NCBI GenBank assembly: GCA_943787205.1
Contig: CALSLN010000014.1
Span: 181,169 to 245,168, forward strand
Direction: 5' to 3'
From: an uncultured Rhodospirillaceae bacterium
GTDB lineage: Bacteria > Pseudomonadota > Alphaproteobacteria > Rhodospirillales > Rhodospirillaceae
DNA: 64,000 nt
Made by a program: the position numbers and the translations under genes. The notes beneath the pieces are model-generated. The model was not told where the DNA came from. It did not search any database and worked only from the letters and a program-made list of their open reading frames with translations. This document shows, in pieces, positions 9,586 through 18,307 of the stretch (position 1 is its first letter; each line of letters starts with the position of its first letter).

Positions 9586-10506
9586 CTACCAGCCGATTCC
9601 ATAGAACGCCAGCATTCGCCGCGCATTATCCTCGATGCGGGATTCGTATCCGCGTAAGTGTGCGAATTCGGACACGCGGATTTCTTTATGCAACTCAAAT
9701 GGATTTCCCCCCGATGCCATGGCCTGCTGTGTTGCAGCCATTAACGCCTCCAAGTATTGGCGTCGTTCAGTGACCGCTGATGGATGCGATAGCATTGCGC
9801 CGTGGCCACCGATGATGGCTTTGTAATCCAGCGCCTCAATTTCTTTCAGGGTGCGCAGATAGTGATGGGGGGCATAGTCCGGCATAAAACCGAGAGGTGC
9901 GCCGCCGGGCGTGACTAAGTCTACAACAAATAGAAAATCACCCGGGTCGGGACGCATCACAACCATGCAGTCGCCGTGGTTGGGGCCGAAGTAAAGCAGA
10001 TCGAGGGTCCGGCCCCCCAGTTCCAGAGTGTAGTCGTCGGAAAATGTGATGTCCGGCATCACAATGTTTGGATTGGGCAAATCATAGAAATGCGCAACGC
10101 AGTTTTCATGGGCGATAAACTGCGCCCCTTCATCTTTGAAGATCTGTCCGCCTTGCACATGATCCCAATGCTCATGGCTATAGACAACGTATTTGACTGG
10201 TTGATCGGTTACCTTCGCGATTTCCGCGCGGAAGATTTTTGCAGTCTCGGCATTAATGGGGTCGGTGGCGATCACGCCGTCATCTGTCACCATAAAGATG
10301 CTGCGCGTGCCGGTATTGCGAAACGCATAGAGGCCGTCTGCTAATTTCGTTGTGCTATGACCGGCCAACGCGAACCCATTCCATGCCGGGTTGGGTGCAG
10401 GTTTCATGAGCTCTTCAATGCTCGGCCCTTTTTCCGCCGCAAGACTCGATGCAGCGAAGAAAACAAAAGTCATTCCGACAATGATTGATTTGATAGTCAT
10501 GATCAT
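9586..10506 (-). CDS. Exported metallo-beta-lactamase-fold hydrolase (paralogue 1)
   Basis: 306 residues with a signal peptide (MTIKSIIVGMTFVFFAASSLAAE). The MBL metal motif is HEHWDH in YVVYSHEHWDHVQGGQIF, with the further histidines in LYFGPNHGDCMVV and IIGGHGAML. It is clearly a paralogue of the gene just upstream (shared YVxYSHxHWDHVxGGQIFKDEGA, GFMPDYxP). A periplasmic zinc hydrolase, perhaps a quinoprotein-relay-like or lactonase-like MBL; substrate unknown. Third gene of a minus-strand run with the second MBL gene (21-base gap) and the CpcT/CpeT-like gene. Start 10506 or 10500. Confidence 0.83.
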   Translation of the reverse strand: MIMTIKSIIVGMTFVFFAASSLAAEKGPSIEELMKPAPNPAWNGFALAGHSTTKLADGLYAFRNTGTRSIFMVTDDGVIATDPINAETAKIFRAEIAKVTDQPVKYVVYSHEHWDHVQGGQIFKDEGAQFIAHENCVAHFYDLPNPNIVMPDITFSDDYTLELGGRTLDLLYFGPNHGDCMVVMRPDPGDFLFVVDLVTPGGAPLGFMPDYAPHHYLRTLKEIEALDYKAIIGGHGAMLSHPSAVTERRQYLEALMAATQQAMASGGNPFELHKEIRVSEFAHLRGYESRIEDNARRMLAFYGIGW

Positions 10507-10527
10507 CAGCCCGCCATGTGAAACCTG

Positions 10528-11388
10528 TTACCAACCCATCGTATAGAAGTGATAAATGCGTTCGGCACCCCGTCGAATATGGGTGTCGTAACCGCGCATT
10601 TCTTGAAACTCGTCTGCTAGCTCAATGGTGTCGTAGAGCTCTTCAAGGCGTTTTCCGTTCTCTATGCCGTTCAGCACTGCAGCCATTAGAGCTTCCATGT
10701 AACGCCGTCGTTGCACCATCGCATCCTTGGGAGCGACGGGAATACCATGGCCACCGATGAATTGTGTCCAATCGTTCCTAGCTTCTAACTCGTGCAGGGT
10801 GCGAACCCATTCGCCCGGGTCGTAATCAGGCATAAACCCGAGGCCGACAGAATAGGGCGTGACCAAGTCGTTGATGTAGAGAACATCAGTACCCTCTACT
10901 TGCATGACCAACATGCAATCGCCGTGGTTATGGCCGAAGTACATGAGCTTGAGGGTCTTGTCGCCAAGCGTGAGGGCGTGGTCACCGGTAACCGTTCTGT
11001 CAGGCATGACCAGTTCATCGTTCGGGTGGCGTGTGAAGTGCGGGATGCATTTGTCATGGCTGATGAATGTCGCACCCTCATCTTTGAAGATTTGACCGCC
11101 GAGCACGTGATCCCAGTGCTGATGACTGTAGATGACATACTTCACTGGTAAATCAGTAACCTCTGCGATGGCGGCCCGCATGTCCGCCGCATTTTTGGCG
11201 CTGACGGGGTCGGTTGTGATCACACCATCGTTGGTCAATACAAATAGGCTGCGCGCGGAGAACGCGCCGTAGGAGTACACGCCAGGTGCAACTTCGGTTG
11301 TCGTCTTCTTAAAGATGTCGAGTGACTGAGCGCTGGCTGGAGCGATCGTGGCCAAGCAAACGGCAGCAGCAATGAGAAAGAGGCGCAT
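10528..11388 (-). CDS. Exported metallo-beta-lactamase-fold hydrolase (paralogue 2)
   Basis: 286 residues with a Sec signal (MRLFLIAAAVCLATIAPASAQ). Zinc motif HQHWDH in YVIYSHQHWDHVLGGQIF, followed by MYFGHNHGDCMLV and FIGGHGIPV. Duplicate of the downstream gene with the same domain order. ATG 11388 has GGAG upstream at good spacing. It lies 15 bases after the CpcT/CpeT-like gene, so the three are likely one transcript. Periplasmic hydrolase; substrate not readable. Confidence 0.83.
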   Translation of the reverse strand: MRLFLIAAAVCLATIAPASAQSLDIFKKTTTEVAPGVYSYGAFSARSLFVLTNDGVITTDPVSAKNAADMRAAIAEVTDLPVKYVIYSHQHWDHVLGGQIFKDEGATFISHDKCIPHFTRHPNDELVMPDRTVTGDHALTLGDKTLKLMYFGHNHGDCMLVMQVEGTDVLYINDLVTPYSVGLGFMPDYDPGEWVRTLHELEARNDWTQFIGGHGIPVAPKDAMVQRRRYMEALMAAVLNGIENGKRLEELYDTIELADEFQEMRGYDTHIRRGAERIYHFYTMGW

Positions 11389-11403
11389 GAGGGTTACTCC
11401 ATC

Positions 11404-12051
11404 TTACGGCGAAATGGTCGCCATCCGTTGTTGGCGAATACAAGGAAAGGCGGGCATCTGTAGCCAGGTGAGGCTATCGTCCGATTGAAGGCGGCGGGCG
11501 TAGCACGTCCATGTTCCCGATTGATCGATGATCAATTCGTAATCCACCCAAGTTTCTAAGACGTCGCAGGCACGTGACTCCATCCGCGCGACAAGAGTGT
11601 CGTCGTGGCGGGTGATGTCGAGCATGCAGCCATCACGATCCAACTGAATGTCTTCCGGTGTTAGCTGTTCAGCCCGTGATAAATCGGCGTGGGCGCCATG
11701 AAGGGCTTCCACATCCGTGGGGTTGAGTAAGCGCAGCCTCACGCCAGACTCTTCAGTCATAAACGAATAAATACGAATTCGAGTGACGGCCGATGGATCG
11801 TCGTCTTTGTATTCTTCCAAATAATACAGCGTTTCGCCAAGGGCCGCGTTCGACATTGGCTTGATGATTGTGGTGAGCGCGAAGGCTTCCGCTCTGCCAT
11901 CGGCAGATGCCAGTTGTACATCGTTGGTGTACGTCCCGGGTAACAGCCGGTCGATATCCGCGAGAATGGTGTCCGGGGACTCTGCCGCTGCACTGTTACC
12001 AAAAGCGATGAGAGTCGAAAAAACCGCCGCAAGGCGCAAGGTGTTAAACAT
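11404..12051 (-). CDS. CpcT/CpeT-like exported protein
   Basis: About 215 residues with a signal peptide (MFNTLRLAAVFSTLIAFGNSAAA). The mature part resembles the CpcT/CpeT chromophore-lyase family: LLPGTYTND at the start, LYYLEEY in the middle, YSFMTEESGVRLRLLNP, then the paired-cysteine region DRDGCMLDITR ... SRACDV and the closing WTCYARRL. In cyanobacteria this family attaches bilins to phycobiliproteins, but heterotrophs carry relatives of unknown role; I do not claim lyase activity. Start at ATG 12051; the frame extends to a TTG at 12060. Upstream gene of the two exported MBL hydrolases. Confidence 0.6.
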   Translation of the reverse strand: MFNTLRLAAVFSTLIAFGNSAAAESPDTILADIDRLLPGTYTNDVQLASADGRAEAFALTTIIKPMSNAALGETLYYLEEYKDDDPSAVTRIRIYSFMTEESGVRLRLLNPTDVEALHGAHADLSRAEQLTPEDIQLDRDGCMLDITRHDDTLVARMESRACDVLETWVDYELIIDQSGTWTCYARRLQSDDSLTWLQMPAFPCIRQQRMATISP

Positions 12052-12185
12052 AGTTACCAACCAATCCTATAATAAATGTGGGCGCGCTGTGCGTTCGCCT
12101 TCGCTCTAAGGTCTTTCATTCGCGCCTCCGTGTCACATGTTTATGTGCGCGTCGGACACCAGTTGAGTCTGGCGTCAGGGTCATC

Positions 12186-12202
12186 ATAATGGCCATCATT
12201 AT
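12186..12202. promoter_or_regulatory. Small inverted repeat upstream of VOC gene
   Basis: ATAATG-GCCAT-CATTAT is a perfect 6-bp inverted repeat with a 5-base centre. It lies in the divergent gap between the CpcT/CpeT-like gene and the VOC gene. It could be an operator, but short palindromes of this kind occur by chance. Confidence 0.25.
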
Positions 12203-12252
12203 AATCTCCATAATACGCTCACTCAGAGCACGGCCACAAAGGGAACGCATCA

Positions 12253-13230
12253 ATGGCGAAAAGCGGTTACGCAGGGGCAATGCGTATGGCGACGGTTGGG
12301 GTTACGGACCTGGATCGGGCATTAACTCTCTTTCGCAACATTATGGAGCTCAAGGTTGAACGCGAGGGCCATTTGTCGGGCTCATTGCTGGCCGCTTGGG
12401 GCTTGCCCGCAGGGATATCGGGTCGTTTTATCGAACTCTCATGTAAAGGCTATCCCCTCGGCTGGTTGCGATTGGTCCAATATCAACCCCATGCCTCGGA
12501 AAAGGTCCGACTCGACTTCGGCGAGGAAAATGCCGACTCCGGAACCGACGTCGGCCCAAAGGCAATAGATTTTTATGTTGCAGACCCGATCGCACCGTAC
12601 GTAGAGCAGATCGAACATGCCGGTTACAAGTTCAGGTCTCCACCGGTCAAACATCAAATCGGCAATACGGTCAGTGAAGAGTGTTTGTTCTCTGGCCCCG
12701 ATGGTGTGCCCGTTCTCATCATGGTTGGCCATGTCCATGCCGAAACATCCATGCGCCCAGGTTCGCCGGACGGACCGTTCTCAGAAATTCCAACCATCTC
12801 TGTCGTGGCGGGTGACTTAGAGGGGACCCGCAGGTTCTATAAAGACGGCCTCGGTTTGGTCGCAGTCGCCGATGATGAGACCGGTGATGAGTACCGCGAT
12901 AAGGTGGATGACCTCACTGGCGTGCCCCATGGTACGCGCGTTCACTTCTTGCTATGGGCAGACGAAGGAGAGGCCAGCGGAAAAATCCTCTGCGTCCATT
13001 TCTTTGATCAGACCGGCAAGCGTCTGGTTGATCGCATGAAGCCCGGTAAGCTTGGGTTCTCGTTGCTGACTCACGATACCGATGACCTCGAGGCTCTGCA
13101 TGAACGCCTTTCCGGCATGGGCTACGACATTGTTCAACCGCCAGTCGATATCAAGGGTGACGGCGACCCGTATCGCATGATGATGGTTCGGGGTCCGAAC
13201 GAAGAAATGTTTGAATTTACTCAGCGGTGA
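12253..13230 (+). CDS. Two-domain VOC (glyoxalase/dioxygenase fold) protein
   Basis: 325 residues with two vicinal-oxygen-chelate domains, about 10-138 and 165-323. Each begins with a DLDRALTLFRN- or DLEGTRRFYKD-type helix and ends with a pattern such as GPDGVPVLIMV or GPNEEMFEFTQ. The C-terminal Glu metal ligand is present in the second domain, but the usual first His is not obvious in either, so metal binding is uncertain. No signal peptide, hence cytoplasmic. ATG 12253 has AAAGGGAA upstream. The GNAT gene follows after 15 bases, probably in the same transcript. Substrate unknown. Confidence 0.82.
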   Translation: MAKSGYAGAMRMATVGVTDLDRALTLFRNIMELKVEREGHLSGSLLAAWGLPAGISGRFIELSCKGYPLGWLRLVQYQPHASEKVRLDFGEENADSGTDVGPKAIDFYVADPIAPYVEQIEHAGYKFRSPPVKHQIGNTVSEECLFSGPDGVPVLIMVGHVHAETSMRPGSPDGPFSEIPTISVVAGDLEGTRRFYKDGLGLVAVADDETGDEYRDKVDDLTGVPHGTRVHFLLWADEGEASGKILCVHFFDQTGKRLVDRMKPGKLGFSLLTHDTDDLEALHERLSGMGYDIVQPPVDIKGDGDPYRMMMVRGPNEEMFEFTQR

Positions 13231-13245
13231 TGAGACTCTACGTGT

Positions 13246-13701
13246 ATGGAAATTAGGCACGCAGAAGAAACCGACATGGTCGCTCTCGTCGACCTGTTTC
13301 AAACGTCCATTGAAACGCAAGCGGACGAGCACTACTCGGAAGAGCAGGTTCATGCGTGGGCGAGTAGGGCAACGGAAGCCAGTTTCCAAGATTTCATTCT
13401 CGGCCCGACGACCTTTGTCGCTGTTGATGACTCTGGTCCGCTCGGGTTTTGCGGTTATGCGTCCGATGGTCACATCACGTCGCTTTACATCCGACCTGAT
13501 TTTGTCGGTAAAGGCATAGGTCGGGCGATGTTAATCCATGTTCTGGAGGATGCGCGGGCGCAGGGTATTGAATCCTTTCATGTGGAAGCCAGTGACATGG
13601 CCATTCCTCTGTTTGAAAAGTTTGGGTTTGAGAAAACGGGCTTTGATGATGTGACCCGTAGCGGGATTCATTTTAAGCGCCAACTGATGGCGTTAAAATA
13701 A
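13246..13701 (+). CDS. GNAT-family N-acetyltransferase
   Basis: 151-residue acetyltransferase. The acetyl-CoA loop is FVGKGIGRAML (the V-G-x-G-x-G/A pattern) at about residue 86, preceded by the strand ITSLYIRPDF and followed by the C-terminal IPLFEKFGFEKTG typical of GNATs. Acceptor unknown; many relatives act on small amines. It is 15 bases downstream of the VOC gene. Its 3' end overlaps the convergent YqaA gene by 9 bases. Confidence 0.88.
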   Translation: MEIRHAEETDMVALVDLFQTSIETQADEHYSEEQVHAWASRATEASFQDFILGPTTFVAVDDSGPLGFCGYASDGHITSLYIRPDFVGKGIGRAMLIHVLEDARAQGIESFHVEASDMAIPLFEKFGFEKTGFDDVTRSGIHFKRQLMALK

Positions 13702-14127
13702 AAGCGCGTCCACTCCGGCAATTACGACTGCGTATCGCGCGCCTTTGCCGAAGCCAACTAAAATCACAAAAACATCAAGTCGCACACGTAACAGACCAGC
13801 GATAACGGTCAGGGCATCACCACCGATTGGTAGCCACGCCATCAGTAGTGACCAAACGCCGTAGCGATTAAACCAGGTTTCTGCTTTGTCCATTTGCGGC
13901 TGAGATGCCGGGAACCATGATCTGCCGCGATAGTGATTTGTGCCGCGGCCAAGCCAGTAGTTGACGATGGCACCGAGCGTATTCCCTGCGGTCGCGGCGG
14001 TCCAAAGGGCGATCAAATTGATGAGCTCGTCGGCCATGGCTGCCGCAACCACGACCTCTGAAGAGAATGGGAGAATGGTCGCAGCAAGAAAAGCCGTGCC
14101 GAATACGGATGCGAGAACTACAGACAT
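13693..14127 (-). CDS. YqaA/DedA-family membrane protein
   Basis: 144-residue inner-membrane protein with about three to four helices and the family signature LPFSSEVVVAAAM near the N terminus, then GNTLGAIVNYWLGRG, a cytoplasmic loop with WFNRYGVWSLLMAWLPIGGD, and a final helix. The DedA/YqaA group is linked to lipid scrambling and membrane integrity. It overlaps the end of the GNAT gene by 9 bases on the opposite strand. Confidence 0.85.
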   Translation of the reverse strand: MSVVLASVFGTAFLAATILPFSSEVVVAAAMADELINLIALWTAATAGNTLGAIVNYWLGRGTNHYRGRSWFPASQPQMDKAETWFNRYGVWSLLMAWLPIGGDALTVIAGLLRVRLDVFVILVGFGKGARYAVVIAGVDALLF

Positions 14128-14192
14128 ACTGCGGGCTATCAGGCCCGTTGGTTTAGATCAAGGGTAATGACGTGTGCTGTCCCGTTCTGGGG

Positions 14193-14327
14193 TTAGTGCG
14201 ATGGAAAGAACGGGTTTAGCGGCGAGGGGCCGCTGAAATCGACGGAAGGGCCGACGGTGTACAACGCGATGACGGCGCCTAAGACCAGCACAAGCGTCAC
14301 CAAAAGTGCGGTGAATCTTTGTGTCAT
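14193..14327 (-). CDS. Small 44-residue single-span membrane protein
   Basis: Reading from ATG 14327: MTQRFTALLVTLVLVLGAVI then ALYTVGPSVDF, SGPSPLNPFF and PSH, stop at 14193. It has one strong membrane helix (residues ~6-24) after a short basic start and a proline-rich tail. Its ATG overlaps the stop of the upstream fragment as ATGA, which argues for translational coupling to the 17-kDa-like remnant. No clear ribosome site of its own. Function unknown; it could be a relic of an operon whose upstream genes have decayed. Confidence 0.45.
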   Translation of the reverse strand: MTQRFTALLVTLVLVLGAVIALYTVGPSVDFSGPSPLNPFFPSH

Positions 14328-14545
14328 ATAATAATAACGTTTGAGTCACCGAATGGTTGCCCCCGATCTTCATGGCGCGTTGAATTCACGATTTGCCACG
14401 CGCCATCGGGTTGGCGACATGCTGTACCATAGTCGGTCTCGCTTTGCCCACCGATAGTGACGGCTTGGCAGAATTCTCTGCAGGGTTGGCCATTGGAAGC
14501 CGTGCCCGTGCGTAGAACCGTCACGCTGCCCAACGCGGCGCGCAA
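14324..14545 (-). pseudogene. C-terminal remnant of a 17-kDa surface-antigen-like protein
   Basis: The frame encodes GSVTVLRTGTASNGQPCREF, then CQAVTIGGQ, TDYGTACRQPDGAWQIVN. This is the conserved C-terminal half of the Rickettsia 17-kDa surface-antigen family of lipoproteins. The N-terminal half (lipobox signal and glycine zipper) is absent; instead the sequence joins, in another frame, to the start of an alpha/beta hydrolase near 14550. I read it as the product of a deletion fusing two gene remnants. Confidence 0.65.
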
Positions 14546-14781
14546 CAGCCGCGTGCCGGATGTCCGCCAGGTCCTCCGTGGTGAAGGACAACGCCAGGGT
14601 TATGCGTGTTCATGCCTTTAGCGGGATGCATCAAGATGGCGGGGATTTGGGCCCCGTCATCCGTGAGCAAGGTAATGACGTTCTGTGTGATGCCCTGGCC
14701 CGCAGCGGGTAAAGCTAACAATAGGGCCGGTGCGGCCACAAACAGAGCCAGTGCAGTTAAAGTACGGCTGATCAATTTCAT
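14521..14781 (-). pseudogene. N-terminal remnant of an exported alpha/beta hydrolase
   Basis: From ATG 14781 (AAAGGGGA upstream) the frame gives a signal peptide (MKLISRTLTALALFVAAPAL), then ITQNVITLLTDDGAQIPAIL and GVVLHHGGPGGHP. That is the first strand pair and oxyanion-loop HGGPGGH of an alpha/beta hydrolase. It breaks off right after GGHP, about position 14557, and runs into the 17-kDa-antigen fragment in a different frame, giving a nonsense tail. The catalytic serine, acid and histidine are all missing. The good ribosome site suggests that a short peptide may still be made. Confidence 0.65.
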
Positions 14782-14948
14782 CACGGCGTCCCCTTTAAAT
14801 GTATTGTTAGTCTACGCCTGTGGTGGACAGAGTCACGAAAACCGCGCTTTTTGTTTGGGTCTCTGGCGAGGCAAGAGGTTCACGTACTTGACCGTCTGGT
14901 CTGAGCCCCTTAAGCACGGATAACAGCTCAATACCTAGGGATTTCACC

Positions 14949-15833
14949 ATGTCAGACTGTATCGGCGCGATTGATATCGTCGTTAATATTCGCACGCCGC
15001 GAGAATTCGAAGAGGGCCGTATTTCATCGGATTCTTCATTCCAAGAGAAAGTGCGTCAGGACGGCTCTATCCGTCAGGGCGTCGAGATCGAGGATTACAT
15101 CAAACTCATGGATGAGGCTGGGATCGACCGGTCGTTTCTCATCGCCGTCCGTTGCGGTGATCTCAACGTTAAGGGATCAACGGAAATCACCTACGAGCGT
15201 GTGGCCGAAGTTGTGCAGAAGTACCCGGATCGGTTCTCTGGTCTCGCTGGCATCGATCCAACCAAAGGCATGACTCAGCTGAGCGAACTTGAAACGGCTG
15301 TGAACGATTATGGATTTGTTGGTGCGCACTGGTACCCCCATTGGTTTGCGATGGCGCCAGATGCTGCTCAGATTTACCCGACCTATGCCAAATGTTGTGA
15401 GCTGAATATTCCAATCATGTTGCAGGTTGGCCAAAATCTCATTTACTCAAAAGACCGGCGCCTTCCATCGGTCGGACGTCCTATTACCCTTGATCAGGTC
15501 GCGATTGATTTTCCCGAGTTGAAGATCATCGGGATTCATATGGGTACGCCGTGGGCGGAAGAAATGATTGCCATGTGTTGGAAACATGAAAACGTCTACA
15601 TGGCTGGTGACGCCTACGCGCCTAAGTATTGGCCGCAGTCAGTTGTCCATTACGCCAATACCTATGGCCAAGATAAATTCTTGTTCGGGACTGATTTTCC
15701 GGTGGTTGACCCGCGGCGCGCTATCCAAGAAGTAGATGGTCACGAATTCCGAGATATTCCCAAGAAGAAAATTCTCCGCGATAATGCAATTCGGTTGTTT
15801 AATCTTCCAGACAAGCCCGCGGTGGCAGATTAG
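14949..15833 (+). CDS. Amidohydrolase-2 family metal-dependent hydrolase
   Basis: 294-residue TIM-barrel of the amidohydrolase-2 (ACMSD-like) family, no signal peptide. Motifs seen: FSGLAGIDPTKG, GFVGAHWYPHWF, LKIIGIHMGTPW, NVYMAGDAYAPKYWP and the C-terminal metal Asp in KFLFGTDFPVVD with NAIRLFNLP. The usual first-strand HxH is replaced by VVNIRTP, a variant found in part of the family, so the metal site is altered. ATG 14949 follows TAGGGATTT. Likely a decarboxylase or hydrolase of a ring-cleavage or acid product; substrate unknown. Confidence 0.82.
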   Translation: MSDCIGAIDIVVNIRTPREFEEGRISSDSSFQEKVRQDGSIRQGVEIEDYIKLMDEAGIDRSFLIAVRCGDLNVKGSTEITYERVAEVVQKYPDRFSGLAGIDPTKGMTQLSELETAVNDYGFVGAHWYPHWFAMAPDAAQIYPTYAKCCELNIPIMLQVGQNLIYSKDRRLPSVGRPITLDQVAIDFPELKIIGIHMGTPWAEEMIAMCWKHENVYMAGDAYAPKYWPQSVVHYANTYGQDKFLFGTDFPVVDPRRAIQEVDGHEFRDIPKKKILRDNAIRLFNLPDKPAVAD

Positions 15834-15976
15834 ACTCGACGTCTGGTCGTTGTCCGCTGGCGCGCACTGCGTTATTGGTCGTAGCGAAAACATTCTGGGT
15901 CGGAGTCTGCACCCGGAGCACCGGCGTGGTGAGATGAAAAACCCTGTGTAAAAGCCGGTCTGTAAAGATCAGTATT

Positions 15977-17362
15977 TCACACGATTATGAGAGGTTCTTC
16001 TTCTGAATTCATGGCTTCGTAGCCATCCTCAGTGATGAGGACCAGGTCTTCATTGTGTCCTGCGCCAAAGCCGATTTCGATATAGGGCAAGTCGACCGTA
16101 ATCACCATGCCTGCTTTCAACACGATGTCCTCGCCGCCACGCCAAGGGTTAGAGTCGTCGTAGGGTTGGTCCGTGTGCTGTAGACCCAGCGAGTGCGGAT
16201 TGACGATCAGTGTATCGGGATTGCCACCGGCTTTTTTGAAGGCGTCATACCCCGCGGCATGAATGTCTGAATACTTTGTGCCGGGTTTCAGAATGCTGAA
16301 CGTCGCTTCTCGAGCGGCTTGTTGCTCGTTTGCTCGTTTCACGACTTCTTTGCTGGGTTCGCCAAGCACAATCGAGCGAGCAAAATCGCCGTGGTACTGA
16401 TGAAAATTCGAAACAGCATCAATCAAGAATGGTTTGCCCGGAACCACTTCTGCATCCGGCAAGAAGCCGAGTGTGACACCGGCAATAATGAACGACATGG
16501 CATTGCCACGGAGGGCGCATTCGGTCAGGAAGCGCCGTTCAATATCGTGAAAGCTCATGCCTTTCTCGATGGAACGGGCTGTGGCCAAAGCCGCCTCTGC
16601 ATTCTTAGCGCCTGCGAGACGCATTAGGGCAATTTCCGGCTCCGACTTGATGTAGCGAATGCGCCGGAACAGATTGTCGCCATCGACGAATTCAATGTTA
16701 TCCGCAACGCCGATCCGTTGCAGCAGATGGGCGATGCGCATGTCGTCCACGGCCACTCGCCCTTTGACAATCCCAGACTCTTTCATAGCGCGCGCCAGCG
16801 CCCATTCTGGTGTTGCCGATGGCTGCACGTTTTGACTATCTGCCCAGCCTTGTTCGCGTGCATTGAGAGTAACGCCGTCACGGACTGCAAGTCCGCGTGT
16901 GGCTGCCGTCGGTTCTTCTGTCAGCGGCTTGCCGTTCATCCCAATGTAATCAGGCGTGTTGAGCGGGCCAGAGTAAGGGATGACGTCGGGGCTGTAGCGA
17001 TCTCCGTTGGCGATGTCCCAAAGTTCCAGCGCATTTGTGATGAGGAACGTTGGCTGATCCAGGTCCCGCGGAAGCGTCGCGAAAGCGGGGTACTCCCAGC
17101 GCATCTTTGTGCCGATGGGGGTGGTGTTGGTGAGGTAGTAGATGTTGACTGGATTGAGAGCCAGCATGCCGGCCAGGTCATGCTCTTCCATAACCGCTTG
17201 GGCTTGGGCTTTGTTGAGCAGGGGCTGCCGTAGAGCGTCCAGTTCGTTGCCCACAGGGACGACATCTATCTTGTCCAGAGCGTGAGCGGGGTTTGTCATT
17301 GCTCCAGCCGCAGCCGCTGCAGCGGTCGCTCCCATGCCCTTAAGCGCCATTCTGCGTTCCAT
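15977..17362 (-). CDS. Tat-tagged M24-family metallopeptidase (paralogue 1)
   Basis: About 461 residues from ATG 17362. The start MERRMALKGMGATAAAAAAG, then NPAHA, is a Tat-like signal. It has an N-terminal creatinase-like domain (GMLALNPVNIYYLTNTTPIG) and a C-terminal pita-bread domain with the expected M24 metal ligands: Asp and Asp in DAVSNFHQYHGDFAR, His in PHSLGLQH, Glu in LPYIEIG and Glu in GHNEDLVLI. It is probably a periplasmic Xaa-Pro-dipeptidase-like or creatinase-like hydrolase. The frame is open upstream to 17419, but that start lacks a signal. Paralogues lie at 18308 and 19717. Confidence 0.85.
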   Translation of the reverse strand: MERRMALKGMGATAAAAAAGAMTNPAHALDKIDVVPVGNELDALRQPLLNKAQAQAVMEEHDLAGMLALNPVNIYYLTNTTPIGTKMRWEYPAFATLPRDLDQPTFLITNALELWDIANGDRYSPDVIPYSGPLNTPDYIGMNGKPLTEEPTAATRGLAVRDGVTLNAREQGWADSQNVQPSATPEWALARAMKESGIVKGRVAVDDMRIAHLLQRIGVADNIEFVDGDNLFRRIRYIKSEPEIALMRLAGAKNAEAALATARSIEKGMSFHDIERRFLTECALRGNAMSFIIAGVTLGFLPDAEVVPGKPFLIDAVSNFHQYHGDFARSIVLGEPSKEVVKRANEQQAAREATFSILKPGTKYSDIHAAGYDAFKKAGGNPDTLIVNPHSLGLQHTDQPYDDSNPWRGGEDIVLKAGMVITVDLPYIEIGFGAGHNEDLVLITEDGYEAMNSEEEPLIIV

Positions 17363-17506
17363 GCGTTCTTTGTCCCTATTGTGATGCTCTATCCTCAGTC
17401 CAATCCCTTGGCTGTGCAAGGCTATAGGGCCGTGTTCGCACGATTTCCCAAAGAATGCCCTGATCTATAAGATCGCCTTATAACAATCATTGAATGAGAG
17501 TCGTTT

Positions 17507-18282
17507 ATGTCATCGTTTGCCGCCCATAATATTCGCTTTGCCGACGGCTCTCTGAGTATCCCCGAGCATCCGTTTCTCTTGGCTGACGTCCCGCATTGCG
17601 AAGGGGCAAAACGGGTCCTCAGCATGCTCTACGGCGGGAACCATGAGGGTAAACGTATTGTTGATCTGGGCTGCCTTGAAGGCGGTTATGCGCTTGAGTT
17701 TGCCAGGATGGGGTTGGACTCATTTGGTATAGAAGTCCGCACGTCGAGTTACGAGAACTGCCTTGAGGTTAAGCGCCGAGCTGAAATTTCCAATCTCAAC
17801 TTCGCCCAAGATGATGTTTGGAATCTTGCCAAGTACGGTCCCTATGATGTGATGTTCTGCTGTGGGCTGCTCTATGATCTAGACCGCCCCTTGGGGTTTA
17901 TTCGTCTCATGGGTGAGCAGGCCCGTGATGCCGTGATTATCAACACACATTATGCGCCAGAGGGCTGGCGTCCGAAATCGGTCTTTAAGCTGTCTAAGAT
18001 GACTGACACGAGGGTCTGCCAGGCCGCTGGTATGACGAGCCTAGGGTCCGTGACATCGAAGAACGGGAGAAGCACAAATGGGCGTCCTGGGGTAACCAGC
18101 GCAGTTTCTGGCTAACCAAAGAAGGCAATCTTCACGCCATTAATGTTGCGGGGTTTGACCTAGCTTTCGAGCAGTACGATACCTTTGGAAATATTTTGGG
18201 CAACGGTACGAGCAAGGAGACCAGGATGAACCACCGTGGTGTTTTTGTTGGTATTCGTTCTGGGTCTACTCCTGCCACGTAA
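17507..18282 (+). pseudogene. Frameshifted class I SAM methyltransferase
   Basis: From ATG 17507 the frame encodes a methyltransferase: IVDLGCLEGGYALEFARMG, the Asp-rich FAQDDVWNL and YDVMFCCGLLYDLDRP. At about 18010 the frame is lost: the reading continues to a stop at 18115 with an unlike tail. In another frame the sequence resumes with EGLPGRWYDEP, then SWGNQRSFWLTKEGN and HAINVAGFDLAFEQYD to a TAA at 18280-18282. One missing base near 18008-18012 (GACACGAGG) explains it. It lies between divergent M24 peptidases. It may be a true lesion or a sequence error. Confidence 0.8.
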
Positions 18283-18307
18283 CAGCATCAATCATAAGAG
18301 GTACGCC

